Assembly (NCBI GenBank): GCA_025352365.1 | Contig: JANXTO010000099.1 | Location: 1-64,000, forward strand | Length of the DNA: 64,000 nucleotides | Source of the DNA: Undibacterium sp. | GTDB taxonomy: Bacteria > Pseudomonadota > Gammaproteobacteria > Burkholderiales > Burkholderiaceae_D | Direction: 5' to 3' | In this document: positions 39,851 through 50,265 of the stretch, one piece after another | Layout: every line of letters begins with the position of its first letter | How positions within the stretch are numbered: position 1 is the stretch's first letter | The notes under the pieces: model-generated | What the model saw: only the letters and a program-made list of their open reading frames with translations | Database searches by the model: none | What the model was told of the DNA's origin: nothing | Program-made: the position numbers and the translations under genes

Positions 39851-40560
39851 AGTTTTGCACAAATTCTGTGTGCAAGATTGTGGATAACTCTGGGGTAGCT
39901 TGTTAAGCTTCTGATTTTAATCAGTTTTATCTTGCTGCTACAGAATTAAGCAGCGGCTTATCCGCAATTTTGATGGAGTAAGCAATCTCAAAACGAGATA
40001 AGTTCTGCACAGTTAATGTGGATAACATTGTGAACAAGGCAGGCAGATAACCCTAAGTGGCTGATTTATAAGCTAATTAACTTGCTGCTTAATTAACGGG
40101 CAAATTGATATTTTTGTGGGTAAACCACTTACTTATGCCCGGTTATCGTTCGTAAGCCGCAAAATCACAGATCGCACCCAGGTTCTGCACATATTTTGTG
40201 GATAAGACTGTGAAGAAGCTTTGTGAATAATGCCAAGTCCATGATTTTTATAGCGATTTAGAACATGCCTTTAAATTGAGCAAACAGGATAATAAGACCC
40301 TTTTTGCTTAAATTTTAAGCGTAACTGGATTTCGACATCTACTTATTCACAGGTAGCGACTATTTCTGCACACATTTTGTGGATAAGATTGTGCACAAAC
40401 CCGGTGATTGTCGCTAAGTCATTGTTTTCATTAAATATTAGCTTACTGCAAATAAAATAGGCAGCAGATCAAGCTAATTGATGACCAATCAAATCGCCAT
40501 ACTGTTTTTGTATAACAAGATATAAGTGCCCGCTGATACTGTGGATAAGTTTGTGAACAA
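39851..40560. repeat. Array of about five diverged units carrying DnaA boxes
   Basis: Between exbB and xseA, the block (TT)CTGCACA-N-TGTGGATAA-NNN-TGTGAACAA recurs at about 39855, 40002, 40182, 40364 and 40537, so the period is 140-185 bases. Following text is also shared in diverged form (GCTAAGTC..TGATTT, TTGCTGC). Seven exact TTATNCACA boxes occur: 39879-39887, 40017-40025, 40197-40205, 40222-40230, 40378-40386 and 40540-40548 on the minus strand, and 40343-40351 on the plus strand. Looser boxes are at 39958-39966 and 40115-40123. No credible ORF lies in this kilobase. It could be a DnaA-titrating or reactivating locus or an origin-like element. Confidence 0.75.
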
Positions 40561-40755
40561 GATCAAGAAGCTTCGCTAAAGTCCTTGATTTATAAGGATT
40601 TTCTTTTTTTCGCTGCAATTTACCAAGAATAATATTCTTTTTAAAATCAATGACTTAAGAAAGACTCGGGAAATATTTTTGACATCATTAACACTTAATG
40701 ACATTCTGATGACCAACCCTTCCCTCTGTGGACAGCTTTTGACTTGCTCAGCTTT

Positions 40756-42117
40756 ATGAATCCAGAATCCCGTACTGAAACTCCAATATTGACGCCATCT
40801 GTAATCACAGTATCTGCGCTAAACCAAGCAGTTGCGCAATTATTAGAACGAAACATCCCACTGACGTGGGTTTCCGGCGAAATATCTAATTTTACCCGCG
40901 CCACCTCTGGACATTGGTACTTCACGCTAAAAGACGCGCAGGCACAAGTGCGGGCAGTCATGTTCCGTGGCCGCTCGCAATACGCAGACTTTATGCCGCG
41001 CGAGGGCGATAAAGTTGAAGTCCGCGCATTGGTCGGTTTGTATGCCCCGCGCGGCGATTATCAAATAAATGTAGAAGCAATCCGTCGCGCCGGCGTGGGT
41101 AATTTGTACGAAGCTTTTTTGCAGTTAAGAGCACAACTGGCAAAAGAAGGTCTGTTTGATCCAGAGCATAAGCGCCCTATTCCGCATTTTGTTAAAACGA
41201 TAGGGATTGTCAGTAGTCCGCAAGCGGCGGCATTGCGCGATGTGTTGACCACGCTGCAACGACGCGCGCCGCATGTCAACATCATCCTTTACCCTACACC
41301 AGTGCAAGGCGAAGGTGCGGCAAATAAAATTGCACAAGCAATTGCTACCGCCTCGGCGCGTGAAGAATGTGATGTGCTGCTGGTCTGTCGCGGCGGCGGA
41401 AGTATTGAGGACTTATGGGCATTTAATGAAGAAATCGTGGCGCGAACAATCAGCCATTGCGCGATGCCTGTAATCAGCGGCGTGGGCCATGAAACTGACT
41501 TCACCATTGCCGATTTTGCCGCCGATGTACGTGCAGCTACGCCAACGGCAGCGGCTGAATTAGCGGCAGCACCGCGTGAAGACTGGCTAGAAACGTTGCT
41601 GCAATATCGCAATCATATGCAAAGAGGAATGCAAAGACAACTGGCGAATCAACACCAGAATGTCGATTGGCTGACACGGCGTTTAGTGAGTCCGATCAAC
41701 GCCATCAAAGCGAAAAAATTAGCTCTCGAAAGTGCTGTGCAACGCCTCAAATTTGCCAGCGCAATCCCACGCCAACAGGCGCATGCCAACTTGCATCAAT
41801 TACGAACCCGGCTTCAAGGCAATCGGCCAGATATGCAGGCATATCGGGCCAATTTGCAAGAATCACAACGCAGGTTGAGCACCACTTTTAAACATCAGAC
41901 GGATACTCAAAGAGTAGCGCTGGCGGGCTTAAAAGCGCAGCTAGAAATGCTCAATCCACAAAGAACACTGGAGCGCGGCTACGCTATTTTGAGTGACCGT
42001 AAAGGCAAACTAATACGCTCTGGTAAGGACTTGCATCCGAATAGCCAGATTGCAGTGCGATTGGCTGACGGGACGACTGAGATCAGCGTGAATGGCGTGC
42101 AACCAAGTCTGGATTAA
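40756..42117 (+). CDS. xseA: Exodeoxyribonuclease VII large subunit
   Basis: XseA is the large subunit of ExoVII, which degrades single-stranded DNA. The N-terminal OB-fold reads [34 protein letters not shown]. The catalytic region has [39 protein letters not shown] and [31 protein letters not shown]. Coiled-coil helices fill the C-terminal half, ending [10 protein letters not shown]. The track's TTG start is at 40744; the ATG at 40756 (453 residues) looks better. No strong ribosome site is seen at either. The small subunit xseB is not here. Confidence 0.95.
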   Translation: MNPESRTETPILTPSVITVSALNQAVAQLLERNIPLTWVSGEISNFTRATSGHWYFTLKDAQAQVRAVMFRGRSQYADFMPREGDKVEVRALVGLYAPRGDYQINVEAIRRAGVGNLYEAFLQLRAQLAKEGLFDPEHKRPIPHFVKTIGIVSSPQAAALRDVLTTLQRRAPHVNIILYPTPVQGEGAANKIAQAIATASAREECDVLLVCRGGGSIEDLWAFNEEIVARTISHCAMPVISGVGHETDFTIADFAADVRAATPTAAAELAAAPREDWLETLLQYRNHMQRGMQRQLANQHQNVDWLTRRLVSPINAIKAKKLALESAVQRLKFASAIPRQQAHANLHQLRTRLQGNRPDMQAYRANLQESQRRLSTTFKHQTDTQRVALAGLKAQLEMLNPQRTLERGYAILSDRKGKLIRSGKDLHPNSQIAVRLADGTTEISVNGVQPSLD

Positions 42118-42163
42118 TTTTTAATTGAGCTGATTTATTTATACATCCCCAGCAAACCATATC

Positions 42164-42193
42164 GACAAAAAAAGGGATGCCAGCGGCATCCCC
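42164..42193 (-). terminator. Terminator downstream of the DUF3455 lipoprotein
   Basis: GGGATGCC and GGCATCCC form a perfect stem around AGC; on the minus strand a run of seven T follows. It may also slow xseA read-through. Confidence 0.82.
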
Positions 42194-42290
42194 AAAGTAC
42201 AGCGGCAAATGGATTTTTCAAATGCCGCCACTACATGATCGTCAAAGCGCACTTTATATTGCGACCATGATTGGTCGCACTATCTCTCGA

Positions 42291-42830
42291 TTACATCGCT
42301 TTGTAAAAGTAATAATCTGCTTGATACTTGACCAACTTTTTAGCGCCAACATTGGCAGCAGCACAGCTATCTGATGGCGCAATGCCACCCATCGTATTTA
42401 GACGTTGGATATAGCTGATATCAGTCATCGCGCCATTACCCATAGATGGATTGGCTTTAACCAATTGCAAAGGAATCGCATTGGCTGCGCCAGGAGTCAC
42501 CGCCAATTGCTTACCAGTGACTTTGCTACCGTCATTGGCTTCCCAAGTCGGGCCAGCATAATATTTGCCTACCGCTTTACCGCTTTGATCTGACAACACG
42601 GCAGTCGGTCCAGCAAACACCCACTCATAAGCACCTGGCATCGCTGCTTTTACGCGGCATTCGTATACCAGGTCGCCAGCACCAACCGCCATCATGACCA
42701 GTTTATTGCCTGCAGGTACAGCAACTGCGGCTGGCGCATCTGGTGCTTTCATCATAGAGCTCATAGAACTGCAAGCGGCCAAAGAGGAGATGAGTGCCGC
42801 GCCGGATAATAAGCGTAAAGAAGTTTTCAT
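42291..42830 (-). CDS. DUF3455-type lipoprotein
   Basis: A 179-residue exported lipoprotein. The signal ends in a lipobox (ISSLAACSSM), placing the lipidated Cys at about residue 20. The mature part, with VPAGNKLVMMAVGAGDLVYECR, YEWVFAGPTAVLSDQSGKAVGKYYAGPTWEANDGSKV and QRLNTMGGIAPSDSC, matches the DUF3455 family of unknown function. The two Cys residues (in YECR and DSC) may form a disulphide. The gene stands alone, convergent with xseA. Confidence 0.85.
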   Translation of the reverse strand: MKTSLRLLSGAALISSLAACSSMSSMMKAPDAPAAVAVPAGNKLVMMAVGAGDLVYECRVKAAMPGAYEWVFAGPTAVLSDQSGKAVGKYYAGPTWEANDGSKVTGKQLAVTPGAANAIPLQLVKANPSMGNGAMTDISYIQRLNTMGGIAPSDSCAAANVGAKKLVKYQADYYFYKAM

Positions 42831-43178
42831 AACATTTTCCTAATGGTTTGTATGCAAGATAGTAAATAAGGATACGTTTTCTGTTGATCTGCTCGTGATT
42901 TTGGCAGTCACATAAAGATACGCAGCCAGATACCAGTCGGTTTCAAATTCTTACAAATTCTTTACATATACTTACAAATCAAGTTTTAATGTTCTCCTTG
43001 GCAATTTTTTACGCGCATTCTTTGATGCACTATTGGCTACCTTATTGAACACCATATTGGGAACAGTTTTCCCTCTCACTATCTGATTTGTTAACAATAA
43101 AATAGGAATATGCAAGCTTGACGCGAAGCTATTACAATGGGGGTTTTCCCCTGAACCACGAACAACAAAGGATGCAAA

Positions 43179-43760
43179 ATGGAACATACCCTACCGGCAC
43201 TGCCCTATGCACTGGACGCACTCGCACCGCATATCTCTCAAGAGACTCTGGAATACCACTACGGTAAGCATCATCAGACGTATGTTACGAATTTAAATAA
43301 TTTGATCAAAGGTACTGAATTTGAAAATGCTAGCCTGGAAGACATCGTCAAAAAATCTTCCGCCGGTATTTTCAATAATTCCGCTCAAATCTGGAACCAC
43401 ACGTTTTACTGGAACGGCCTGAAGCCAAACGGCGGCGGTGCTCCAACTGGTGCCTTAGCTGATGCAATCAATGCAAAATGGGGCTCTTTTGATGCATTCA
43501 AAGAAGCCTTCACCAAATCCTGTATCGGTAATTTTGGCTCTAGCTGGACTTGGCTGGTCAAAAAAGCTGATGGCACATTAGATATCGTCAACACATCTAA
43601 CGCGGCTACGCCATTGACTACAACAGACAAACCACTGGTCACTTGCGATTTGTGGGAACACGCTTATTACATCGACTACCGCAATGCACGTCCAAAATAT
43701 CTGGAAGCATTCTGGGCTTTGGTGAACTGGGATTTTGCAGCTGCTAATCTGGCTTCATAA
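43179..43760 (+). CDS. sodB: Superoxide dismutase [Fe]
   Basis: A 193-residue cytoplasmic iron superoxide dismutase. Metal ligands appear as His in [12 protein letters not shown] (about residue 27), His in IWNHTFYWN (about 74), and Asp and His in [15 protein letters not shown] (about 157 and 161). The residues FGSSWTWLV and [10 protein letters not shown] favour the Fe form over Mn. AAAGGATG precedes the ATG. It is monocistronic with a terminator. Confidence 0.96.
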   Translation: MEHTLPALPYALDALAPHISQETLEYHYGKHHQTYVTNLNNLIKGTEFENASLEDIVKKSSAGIFNNSAQIWNHTFYWNGLKPNGGGAPTGALADAINAKWGSFDAFKEAFTKSCIGNFGSSWTWLVKKADGTLDIVNTSNAATPLTTTDKPLVTCDLWEHAYYIDYRNARPKYLEAFWALVNWDFAAANLAS

Positions 43761-43805
43761 GCCGCTACAAAAAGCCGCTATAAAAATTAACGTCTCCGAC
43801 CGTAA

Positions 43806-43839
43806 TAAAAAAATGTCTGCTATGCAGGCATTTTTTTGG
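43806..43839 (+). terminator. sodB terminator
   Basis: AAAAATGTCTGC and GCAGGCATTTTT form a stem with one G-T pair around a three-base loop, followed by a T-run. Confidence 0.85.
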
Positions 43840-43942
43840 CCGAACACAAACGATCTTGGTTTAGCTATAAAACTTTTCTTGCCAACTCATTCAATTTATT
43901 CATTGAATATATAGTCAACGTAGTGAGTTCGACTGAACTTAT

Positions 43943-45664
43943 TCAACTTAATTCAAACGCCACTTGATTGTACCCTCGTCGTTTTGCTGCATACAAATGT
44001 TGATCGGCCTCTGTCAGAGCGGTATTGTCATTATCATGCGTCATCAACGCCATTGCGACACCAATGCTGATCGTTACTTGCCCTACATCGGGTGACACGG
44101 CTTGATTAACAATATGAACAATTTTTTCCGCAATTCCCACAGCACCCTCTAACTGTATTGCAGGTAACAACGCGAAAAATTCTCCTCCGCCAAAACGTCC
44201 GACAAAATCGCTGGAACGTACTGCGTCTTTTATCATCGATGCTACAGACATCAATACTTTGTCGCATGCTTCGTGTCCGTAGGTATCATTGATTTTTTTG
44301 AAGTGATCAATATCCATCATCAGCACGGCATATTGTGTATGCGTTCGCTGCATACGAGCAAATTCTGCATATAAAGTTTCATTGATCGACAAGCGATTCG
44401 CCAGCCCTGTCAACAAATCACGCCGTGCCATATGATGTAAAGCCTGATTGGCGGCAGCCAGCTCGGCTGTGCGCTCGGTGACTTTGCGCTCAAGCGATAA
44501 ATTCGCTTCTAGCAGGGCTCTCTTACGATGTAAAAGTTGATCCGTCATGCCGCTTAATGCATCGACTAGCGCACGGAGTTCGTTGGAACCCGCATTCGAT
44601 TCTAATACGGCGTTTTCATCACCGCGCTCGATTTGTCTGGCAGTGCTTGCCAGCCGCTCCAACGGACTGCTGACTTTGGAAGCGACCCAATAAATACTAC
44701 TGATAAAAAGAATCGCTGCGACGATCCCAAATAATAATAAAGTACGTCGTAATTCAGTCACTGGCGCTAGCGCTATCTCTGCCGGTTGCCTGACTACAAT
44801 GCGCCAGTTGAGCGGACGTGTCGCAATCACCTCTGTGACGAGGATGGAGCTACTCAGATACGCTGTGTTACCACCCCAGTTATCCAGCACAAAACCTTTT
44901 TCAGATAACACCAGTGGTGGGATTTTTTGCGCATGCAATTCCGGTAGGTCTGGATAAATGATTTCATGATCTGCGTTCACGATAAAAATTTCCTGTTTAT
45001 TCATGCGGGCATTTTTCGGCTCCAAGACACGAATTACATCACCCGCCCAACGCCAATGGGCATGCGCAGCTAGTACCCCACGCAGTACACCGTTATCATC
45101 GAATACGGGCGCTGCAAAATCGATAAACCGCACTGGCCCTTGACCCTCGCTCTGCGGTAAAAGCTTGGCCAATAATTTTGCCTCATGCAGATCGCCGACA
45201 TAAGCCCCTTCTTTGCCACGCTTAAACCAAGGGCGTTCTGCGACGCTGTTACCTTCTAGCAAACCGGCAGCGGCAGATTGGACTATGCCAACAGTGTCTG
45301 CGACACCAAGCCAGCTGTAGTAAGGATAAGAACGCCGCAAGCGATTGACGGCATCTTTTGTATCGCTGCTAGACAATGGCAATCGACGGAAGACGGGACT
45401 GCCTGCCATTAACTCAATCTCTCTTTGCCGCTCTTGCAGATTGGCAGTCAGCACTGCGGATACGGCAACTGCCAGATCCCTGACTGCATTCCCACGTTCG
45501 ATAATCAAACGCTCAGAAAACACGTGATTCACATGGTAATAAACAGGGACGCCGATCAGCAACGCTAGTCCACCAAATAAACCGACCAGGCGACTTTTAA
45601 AACTATTGGGTAAGAGATTCATGAGAGCTGCCATCAAGTTTTTCAAGAGTTGCATATGCATCAT
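43943..45664 (-). CDS. Membrane sensor protein with degenerate GGDEF domain
   Basis: A 573-residue sensory protein. A first transmembrane helix (about residues 25-45) and a second (about 310-332) enclose a periplasmic dCache-like sensor. A HAMP-like linker (VSSPLERLASTARQIERGDENAVL) and a short coiled coil lead to a C-terminal GGDEF domain. The active-site loop reads GRFGGGEFFALLP, so the third residue of GG(D/E)EF is Gly, checked at the codon level (GGC GGA GGA GAA TTT). That acidic residue binds metal in active diguanylate cyclases, so activity is doubtful. The upstream inhibitory site RSSD is kept, five residues before the loop, so c-di-GMP binding may persist. Confidence 0.92.
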   Translation of the reverse strand: MMHMQLLKNLMAALMNLLPNSFKSRLVGLFGGLALLIGVPVYYHVNHVFSERLIIERGNAVRDLAVAVSAVLTANLQERQREIELMAGSPVFRRLPLSSSDTKDAVNRLRRSYPYYSWLGVADTVGIVQSAAAGLLEGNSVAERPWFKRGKEGAYVGDLHEAKLLAKLLPQSEGQGPVRFIDFAAPVFDDNGVLRGVLAAHAHWRWAGDVIRVLEPKNARMNKQEIFIVNADHEIIYPDLPELHAQKIPPLVLSEKGFVLDNWGGNTAYLSSSILVTEVIATRPLNWRIVVRQPAEIALAPVTELRRTLLLFGIVAAILFISSIYWVASKVSSPLERLASTARQIERGDENAVLESNAGSNELRALVDALSGMTDQLLHRKRALLEANLSLERKVTERTAELAAANQALHHMARRDLLTGLANRLSINETLYAEFARMQRTHTQYAVLMMDIDHFKKINDTYGHEACDKVLMSVASMIKDAVRSSDFVGRFGGGEFFALLPAIQLEGAVGIAEKIVHIVNQAVSPDVGQVTISIGVAMALMTHDNDNTALTEADQHLYAAKRRGYNQVAFELS

Positions 45665-46062
45665 CAGTCAGACCAAAGCACCGCTGTCGACACTGCAAAA
45701 AATCAGTGCTGATATAAGCTTGAATGCAGGTGCAAATACAGGTGCGAGACATAGAATCAAGCCTGATGAAAATCACGGCATGCAGAAAAATTGATGTAAT
45801 TGTTGTAATTGTTGTACGCCGTCTCCTCCACTTTGGTTAAATAGGCAAGACAATAATGCAAATAAATGTTAAGCCCGTTTTTGCCTTAGCCGCGTTACAT
45901 CAAATGCGATGAAATAATTTCGTCTAAACATCGTGTAGTGCAGAATTAAACCTATTCATTTCATCCATAGAAAAAATAAAATTAGCACACTCCTATGAGA
46001 TTATGGTGGTTACTTTATTTAAGGCAACTCGCTGCAGAGCGCGTTGTTAGCCCACTCTTCGT
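45665..46062. other. Intergenic region between the GGDEF gene and the EamA transporter
   Basis: 398 bases without a credible ORF. It contains a short GTAATTGTTGTAATTGTTGTA tandem stretch and a CCTGATGAAAATC segment like one end of the 173-bp inverted repeat, probably by chance. Confidence 0.35.
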
Positions 46063-46932
46063 ATGATCAATTCATCTTCACGACTCCGCTTCCTCCCCGC
46101 CATCTTTATTTTTATCTGGGCCTCTGGCTACGTCGTTGCTAAATACGGCCTGCCTTATGCCGAGCCGCTAACTTTCTTATGCTTGCGGTACTTGGGTGTC
46201 ATCCTGTTTATGGGGGTACTGGCAGTGACCATGCGGGCGCCTTGGCCTGCACGATCCGCCTGGCCACATATAGCGGTGGCAGGTGTGCTGATGCAAGCTG
46301 GGTATCTGGGTGGCGTCTGGTGCGCAGTCAAGCTTGGCATGCCAGCCGGGCTGGCAGCCTTGATCGTTAACACTCAGCCCATATTGACCGCCGTATTGGG
46401 GTCAGCAATTGGAGAAAAAACGCAAGGCAGACAATGGATCGGTCTAGGCTTCGGGATCATCGGTGTCGGTCTGGTGGTGGCCAACAAAATCTCTGTCGTA
46501 CATTTATCGGCAGCCAGTATCGCGCTGGCAGTCATGGCACTGTTATCGATGACCATCGGCACTTTGTATCAAAAGAAAACCTGCCCCTCCTTTGATGTAC
46601 GCACAGGCCAGGTAATCCAGTTTTTGGCATCGCTGATCTTAACGCTGCCGTTTGCACTCATGTTGGAAACCCAAACCATACTCTGGACACCAGAATTTTT
46701 CGGCGCAATGGCATGGTCTATCTTTGTCTTATCTGGCGTCGGTATCTCGGTACTGTTTATCCTGATACGCAACGGAGAGGCGACCAAAGTCACCAGTTAT
46801 ATGTATCTGGTTCCTGCAGTCACTGCGGTCATGGCGTGGCTGATGTTTGGCGAGCGCTTTACCGTCACCGCCGCTGTGGGCATGGCAATCGCGTTGCTGG
46901 GCGTGGCTTTGGTGGTTAAACCCGGGCGTTGA
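46063..46932 (+). CDS. EamA/DMT family transporter
   Basis: A 289-residue inner-membrane transporter of the drug/metabolite superfamily. Ten hydrophobic segments are arranged as two EamA repeats. The first holds FIWASGYVVAKYGLPYAEPLTFLCLRY, and the second ends with VPAVTAVMAWLMFGERFTVTAAVGMAIALLGVALV. The substrate cannot be predicted from sequence. It is monocistronic and followed by repeat copy 6. Confidence 0.9.
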   Translation: MINSSSRLRFLPAIFIFIWASGYVVAKYGLPYAEPLTFLCLRYLGVILFMGVLAVTMRAPWPARSAWPHIAVAGVLMQAGYLGGVWCAVKLGMPAGLAALIVNTQPILTAVLGSAIGEKTQGRQWIGLGFGIIGVGLVVANKISVVHLSAASIALAVMALLSMTIGTLYQKKTCPSFDVRTGQVIQFLASLILTLPFALMLETQTILWTPEFFGAMAWSIFVLSGVGISVLFILIRNGEATKVTSYMYLVPAVTAVMAWLMFGERFTVTAAVGMAIALLGVALVVKPGR

Positions 46933-46969
46933 CTAAAGACAAAGAACACCACATAAGACACATAGTATT

Positions 46970-47055
46970 AATATACTCCCACTACGTATATTTTAAGTAC
47001 CCAGAAGAATAATGGACAATACGCCATTTTTAAAATAAAAAATGGGGAGTATATT
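46970..47055 (-). repeat. Nested palindromic repeat, copy 6
   Basis: 86 bases in reverse orientation: outer arms AATATACTCCCA and TGGGGAGTATATT. The inner arm GGACAATACGCC is kept on one side, but the opposite TTGTCCA arm is degraded. It lies between the EamA and MFS genes; the rest of 47056-47456 shows no convincing gene. Confidence 0.8.
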
Positions 47056-47456
47056 CAACTTAAGAAATTACAAAGATAACAGAACAAAACTCTGCGCAAG
47101 CAACTTTAGCATCAAATTCAGATTAAGCCAGATCAAGCGCACCCATCAGATGACCACCATACCAGTTCGCCAATCTGGCGTTTCTGCGTCATTAACACCA
47201 CAAATTACGTGGCTCGAAAATGGGGAGTTAATCGTCATTGAGAACTTTTTATGATTGATTAAAAGAATTTATCTGATTTTTTTAAATCAAGCACCTCAGT
47301 GGAATTAAAGTGGCATTATTTAAACAAAACCAGTTGACCTGAGATTTCTCGCCTTGTATGTTGTCCGCTGAGACAAATGGATAGCATTCTTCCACTGCCT
47401 ACAAGCCGCAGCGGGCAAAACAATAATCTAGCCGAAAACCCTGAGAGATCATCAAG

Positions 47457-48737
47457 ATGAGCACTGAACAGACCACTCACCGTCATCCTATGCGCTGGAT
47501 TCCTACGCTGTATTTTGCGCAAGGCTTGCCATTTTATGCCGTCGCATTGGTCGCGGGCCTGATGTATAAAAGTATGGGGATGCCCAACGATCAGATCGCA
47601 CGATGGACCGGACTGATCGGCGCTGCCTGGGTCTTCAAATCCTTATGGAGTCCATTTCTGGAATTGGCCAGTAGCAAAAAATCCGTCGTGGTTATTTTTC
47701 AGCTCATCGGTGGCGCGAGCTTAGGTCTGGTTGCACTTTCACTGCAACTTCCCATGTATTTCGCAATCAGTATTGCCTTGCTCGCGGTGGTGGCATTTGC
47801 CTCTGCAACTCATGATATTGCCTGCGACGGTTTGTATATGGCAAGTCTGAGCAACAAACAGCAGGCCGCCTATGCAGGATGGCAAGGTGCATTTTTTAAC
47901 GCCGCCCGATTTTTTTCGTTAGGCGGCTTAGTTTATTTGGCCGGCTACCTCGAAAAACATATGGACCCAGCCCATGCATGGATGATCATCTTTGGGATTC
48001 TGAGCGTGATGCTGATCGTGCTTGCGCTCTACAATTTGTGGGCACTACCAGGAACCAAAAACGCGCCGATGAAAACCTCACTCAAAGGTGCATTCTGGAT
48101 TCTAAAAGATGTGATCATTGATTTTTTTCAAAAACCAGGTATCTGGATCGCCATCATTTTCATCATCTTGTTCCGTGCCGGAGAAGGCCAAGTACAGACC
48201 ATAGGGCCACTATTTTTGCGGGAGGCCAAAGAGCTTGGTGGTTTGGGCTTGACCACCGATGAAGTTGGCATTGTCTATGGAACTGCGGGCACCATCGCAT
48301 TTTTAACAGGTAGTGTACTCGGTGGTTATTTCACCTCATGGCTGGGATTAAAGCGCGCACTGCCTTATCTGATTATTGCAATGAACCTGCCTATTTTGGC
48401 CTTTGTTTTCCTGAGCAGCACTCTACCTGGCAACCTAGGCATCATCACTGCCGCATTGTGTATAGAAATGTTTGGTTATGGCTTTGGCTTTGTCGGCATT
48501 ATTTTATTCATCATGCAGGTGGTAGCGGTGGGCAAATACCAGACTGCGCATTACGCATTGGGATCAGGCGTCATGCAGTTGGGTTTCATTATTTTTAAAA
48601 TGATCAGTGGCGATATTCAGATCGCCTTAGGATATAAAAATTTCTTTGTCTGGGCGCTGATTTCTGCCGTGCCGGTCTTGATCTTATCTCGATTTTTAAA
48701 ATTCGAGGCAGAGCAGAAAGTACCTGTAATAGTCTGA
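47457..48737 (+). CDS. AmpG-like MFS permease
   Basis: A 426-residue major-facilitator permease with about twelve hydrophobic segments. The opening RWIPTLYFAQGLPFYAVALVAGLMYK and the ATHDIACDGLYMASL loop are shared by the AmpG (PAT) group, whose best-known member imports GlcNAc-anhydromuropeptides; related members transport siderophores or sugars. Its place beside a GH3 N-acetylhexosaminidase and a GlcNAc pathway suggests an amino-sugar or muropeptide substrate. It is on the opposite strand to the ABC transporter operon, with its own terminator. Confidence 0.85.
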   Translation: MSTEQTTHRHPMRWIPTLYFAQGLPFYAVALVAGLMYKSMGMPNDQIARWTGLIGAAWVFKSLWSPFLELASSKKSVVVIFQLIGGASLGLVALSLQLPMYFAISIALLAVVAFASATHDIACDGLYMASLSNKQQAAYAGWQGAFFNAARFFSLGGLVYLAGYLEKHMDPAHAWMIIFGILSVMLIVLALYNLWALPGTKNAPMKTSLKGAFWILKDVIIDFFQKPGIWIAIIFIILFRAGEGQVQTIGPLFLREAKELGGLGLTTDEVGIVYGTAGTIAFLTGSVLGGYFTSWLGLKRALPYLIIAMNLPILAFVFLSSTLPGNLGIITAALCIEMFGYGFGFVGIILFIMQVVAVGKYQTAHYALGSGVMQLGFIIFKMISGDIQIALGYKNFFVWALISAVPVLILSRFLKFEAEQKVPVIV

Positions 48738-48787
48738 TTATGCTATCGCAGAGTGGGTCTAAAAACTAGCAAGCATCAATTGCGCTA

Positions 48788-48823
48788 GAGCGCATTCAAA
48801 GAAACAGAGTGCGCTTTTTTTTC
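48788..48823 (+). terminator. MFS gene terminator
   Basis: AGCGCA and TGCGCT form a stem around a 15-base loop, followed by eight T. Confidence 0.65.
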
Positions 48824-48847
48824 TCTCATACCTAGGGAACAAAACAT

Positions 48848-49975
48848 CTAGGCGCGGCAAGCCTGACCTGATGCATCAAACAAATGGCAACGCGATAAAG
48901 GCATCACCACATCGATCTGGCTACCTGCCTTTAACACGGGCAAGGTCGCGCACAGATCGGCATTCAATTTAATGGAAAGGCTTTGCTGATCGTTCTTAGC
49001 ATTGGTGAGGTGTCCGTAAATCACTGAGGCATCACCTAGATGTTCAACAAAATCGATGGAAATCTGTAATATAGGCGCTTCCGGTGATCCACTTATTGTA
49101 TGCGGTAAAGCTAGTTGCTCTGCACGCACGCCCAACGTAACAACATCACCGATAGCGACTTGTGATGCAATCACAGGCAAGGTCAAGCTAGTTCCATCTT
49201 TTAACCTAAGCTGCGCATCCTTGCCATTGAGCGCGGTCACTTCCGCACTCAGAAAATTCATTTTCGGCGCGCCTAAAAATCCTGCAACAAACAGATTGGC
49301 GGGGCGTTCGTACAACTCTAGTGGCGTGCCGACCTGCTCAATTTTTCCGGCATTGAATACAACAATACGTTGACCCAAGGTCATCGCCTCCACCTGATCA
49401 TGGGTCACATAAATCATTGTCGTTTTTAAATCCTGATGCAGCCGACTCAACTCAATCCGCATCTGCACACGCAGACTGGCATCGAGATTAGAGAGTGGTT
49501 CATCAAATAAAAATAGCTTGGGCTGACGCACAATCGCGCGACCAATCGCGACACGCTGACGCTGACCGCCAGACAGATCTTTTGGCTTACGTTGCAGCAG
49601 ATGCATGATTTGCAATATCCGAGCGGCCTGCTGCACGGCATCGTCAACTTGCTGCTTTTTTTGCCCTGCCATTTTCAAGCTGAACGCCATATTTTCATAC
49701 ACAGTCATATGCGGATACAAAGCATAGGACTGGAACACCATCGCCAGACCGCGCTTGGCTGGCGGGATATCATTGGCGCGTTCCCCATCAATGAATAGCT
49801 CGCCATCCGTGATGTCTTCTAATCCGGCGATCATGCGTAGCAAAGTCGATTTACCGCAACCCGAGGGTCCGACGAACACAATGAATTCGCCATCATTGAT
49901 ATCGAGATTAATACCTTGGATGACTTTGGTGTCGTTGTAGTGTTTGGTGATATTGCGTAGTTGGACTTGAGCCAT
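48848..49975 (-). CDS. Sugar ABC transporter ATPase (UgpC/MsmK/MalK-like)
   Basis: A 375-residue ATPase that drives carbohydrate import. Walker A is [16 protein letters not shown] (about residue 36), the signature is [17 protein letters not shown] (about 136) and Walker B is [14 protein letters not shown]-terminal OB/TOBE regulatory domain follows. The track frame starts at 50086 in a repeat; I prefer the ATG at 49975 ([15 protein letters not shown]), the usual N-terminus. It is the last gene of the SBP-permease-permease-GH3-ATPase unit, though 290 bases separate it from the GH3 gene. Confidence 0.94.
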   Translation of the reverse strand: MAQVQLRNITKHYNDTKVIQGINLDINDGEFIVFVGPSGCGKSTLLRMIAGLEDITDGELFIDGERANDIPPAKRGLAMVFQSYALYPHMTVYENMAFSLKMAGQKKQQVDDAVQQAARILQIMHLLQRKPKDLSGGQRQRVAIGRAIVRQPKLFLFDEPLSNLDASLRVQMRIELSRLHQDLKTTMIYVTHDQVEAMTLGQRIVVFNAGKIEQVGTPLELYERPANLFVAGFLGAPKMNFLSAEVTALNGKDAQLRLKDGTSLTLPVIASQVAIGDVVTLGVRAEQLALPHTISGSPEAPILQISIDFVEHLGDASVIYGHLTNAKNDQQSLSIKLNADLCATLPVLKAGSQIDVVMPLSRCHLFDASGQACRA

Positions 49976-50027
49976 TGTTGTTCCGGTGTTCTCTCGAACT
50001 AATATTTTTATACTTCGTAGTGACATG

Positions 50028-50100
50028 CCGGGAGTGACCCGGCGGCCACTTACTTTTCTTTGCTTCACCCAAGAAAATGTAAGCAAAAGAAAGGCGACTG
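50028..50100. repeat. Betaproteobacterial-style interspersed palindromic repeat
   Basis: It has CCGGGAGTGACCCGG, then CTTACTTTTCTT pairing with AAGAAAATGTAAG, and ends AAAGAAAGGCGAC. Versions of this CTTACTTTTCTTTGCTT / AAGTAAGCAAAAGAAAGGCGAC element are scattered through many betaproteobacterial genomes. It lies in the ATPase-GH3 gap and gives rise to spurious ORFs there. Confidence 0.7.
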
Positions 50101-50265
50101 CAACAGTTGCAATTCAACATCCAGAGCCAGTTCAAAAACCTAATACGGATGTCCAATATTCATGCGGCTGGTGGCAGCATTTCCTTTGCAACCCCTTATG
50201 TTTATTGGGCAAGTAAAAGTAATGATTAGGGTGCGTCATGCACACCACTCCTGCTATCAAATTTC

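Noticed and set aside
39851-40560. CRISPR array
   Set aside because: The repeated blocks are diverged, spaced 140-185 bases and contain DnaA-box motifs; repeats are not identical, spacers are not uniform, and no cas genes are present.
47042-47254. 70-codon ORF between repeat copy 6 and the MFS gene
   Set aside because: It begins inside the palindromic repeat and has no domain. A shorter MTTIPVRQ... start has no clear ribosome site. Kept out for lack of support.
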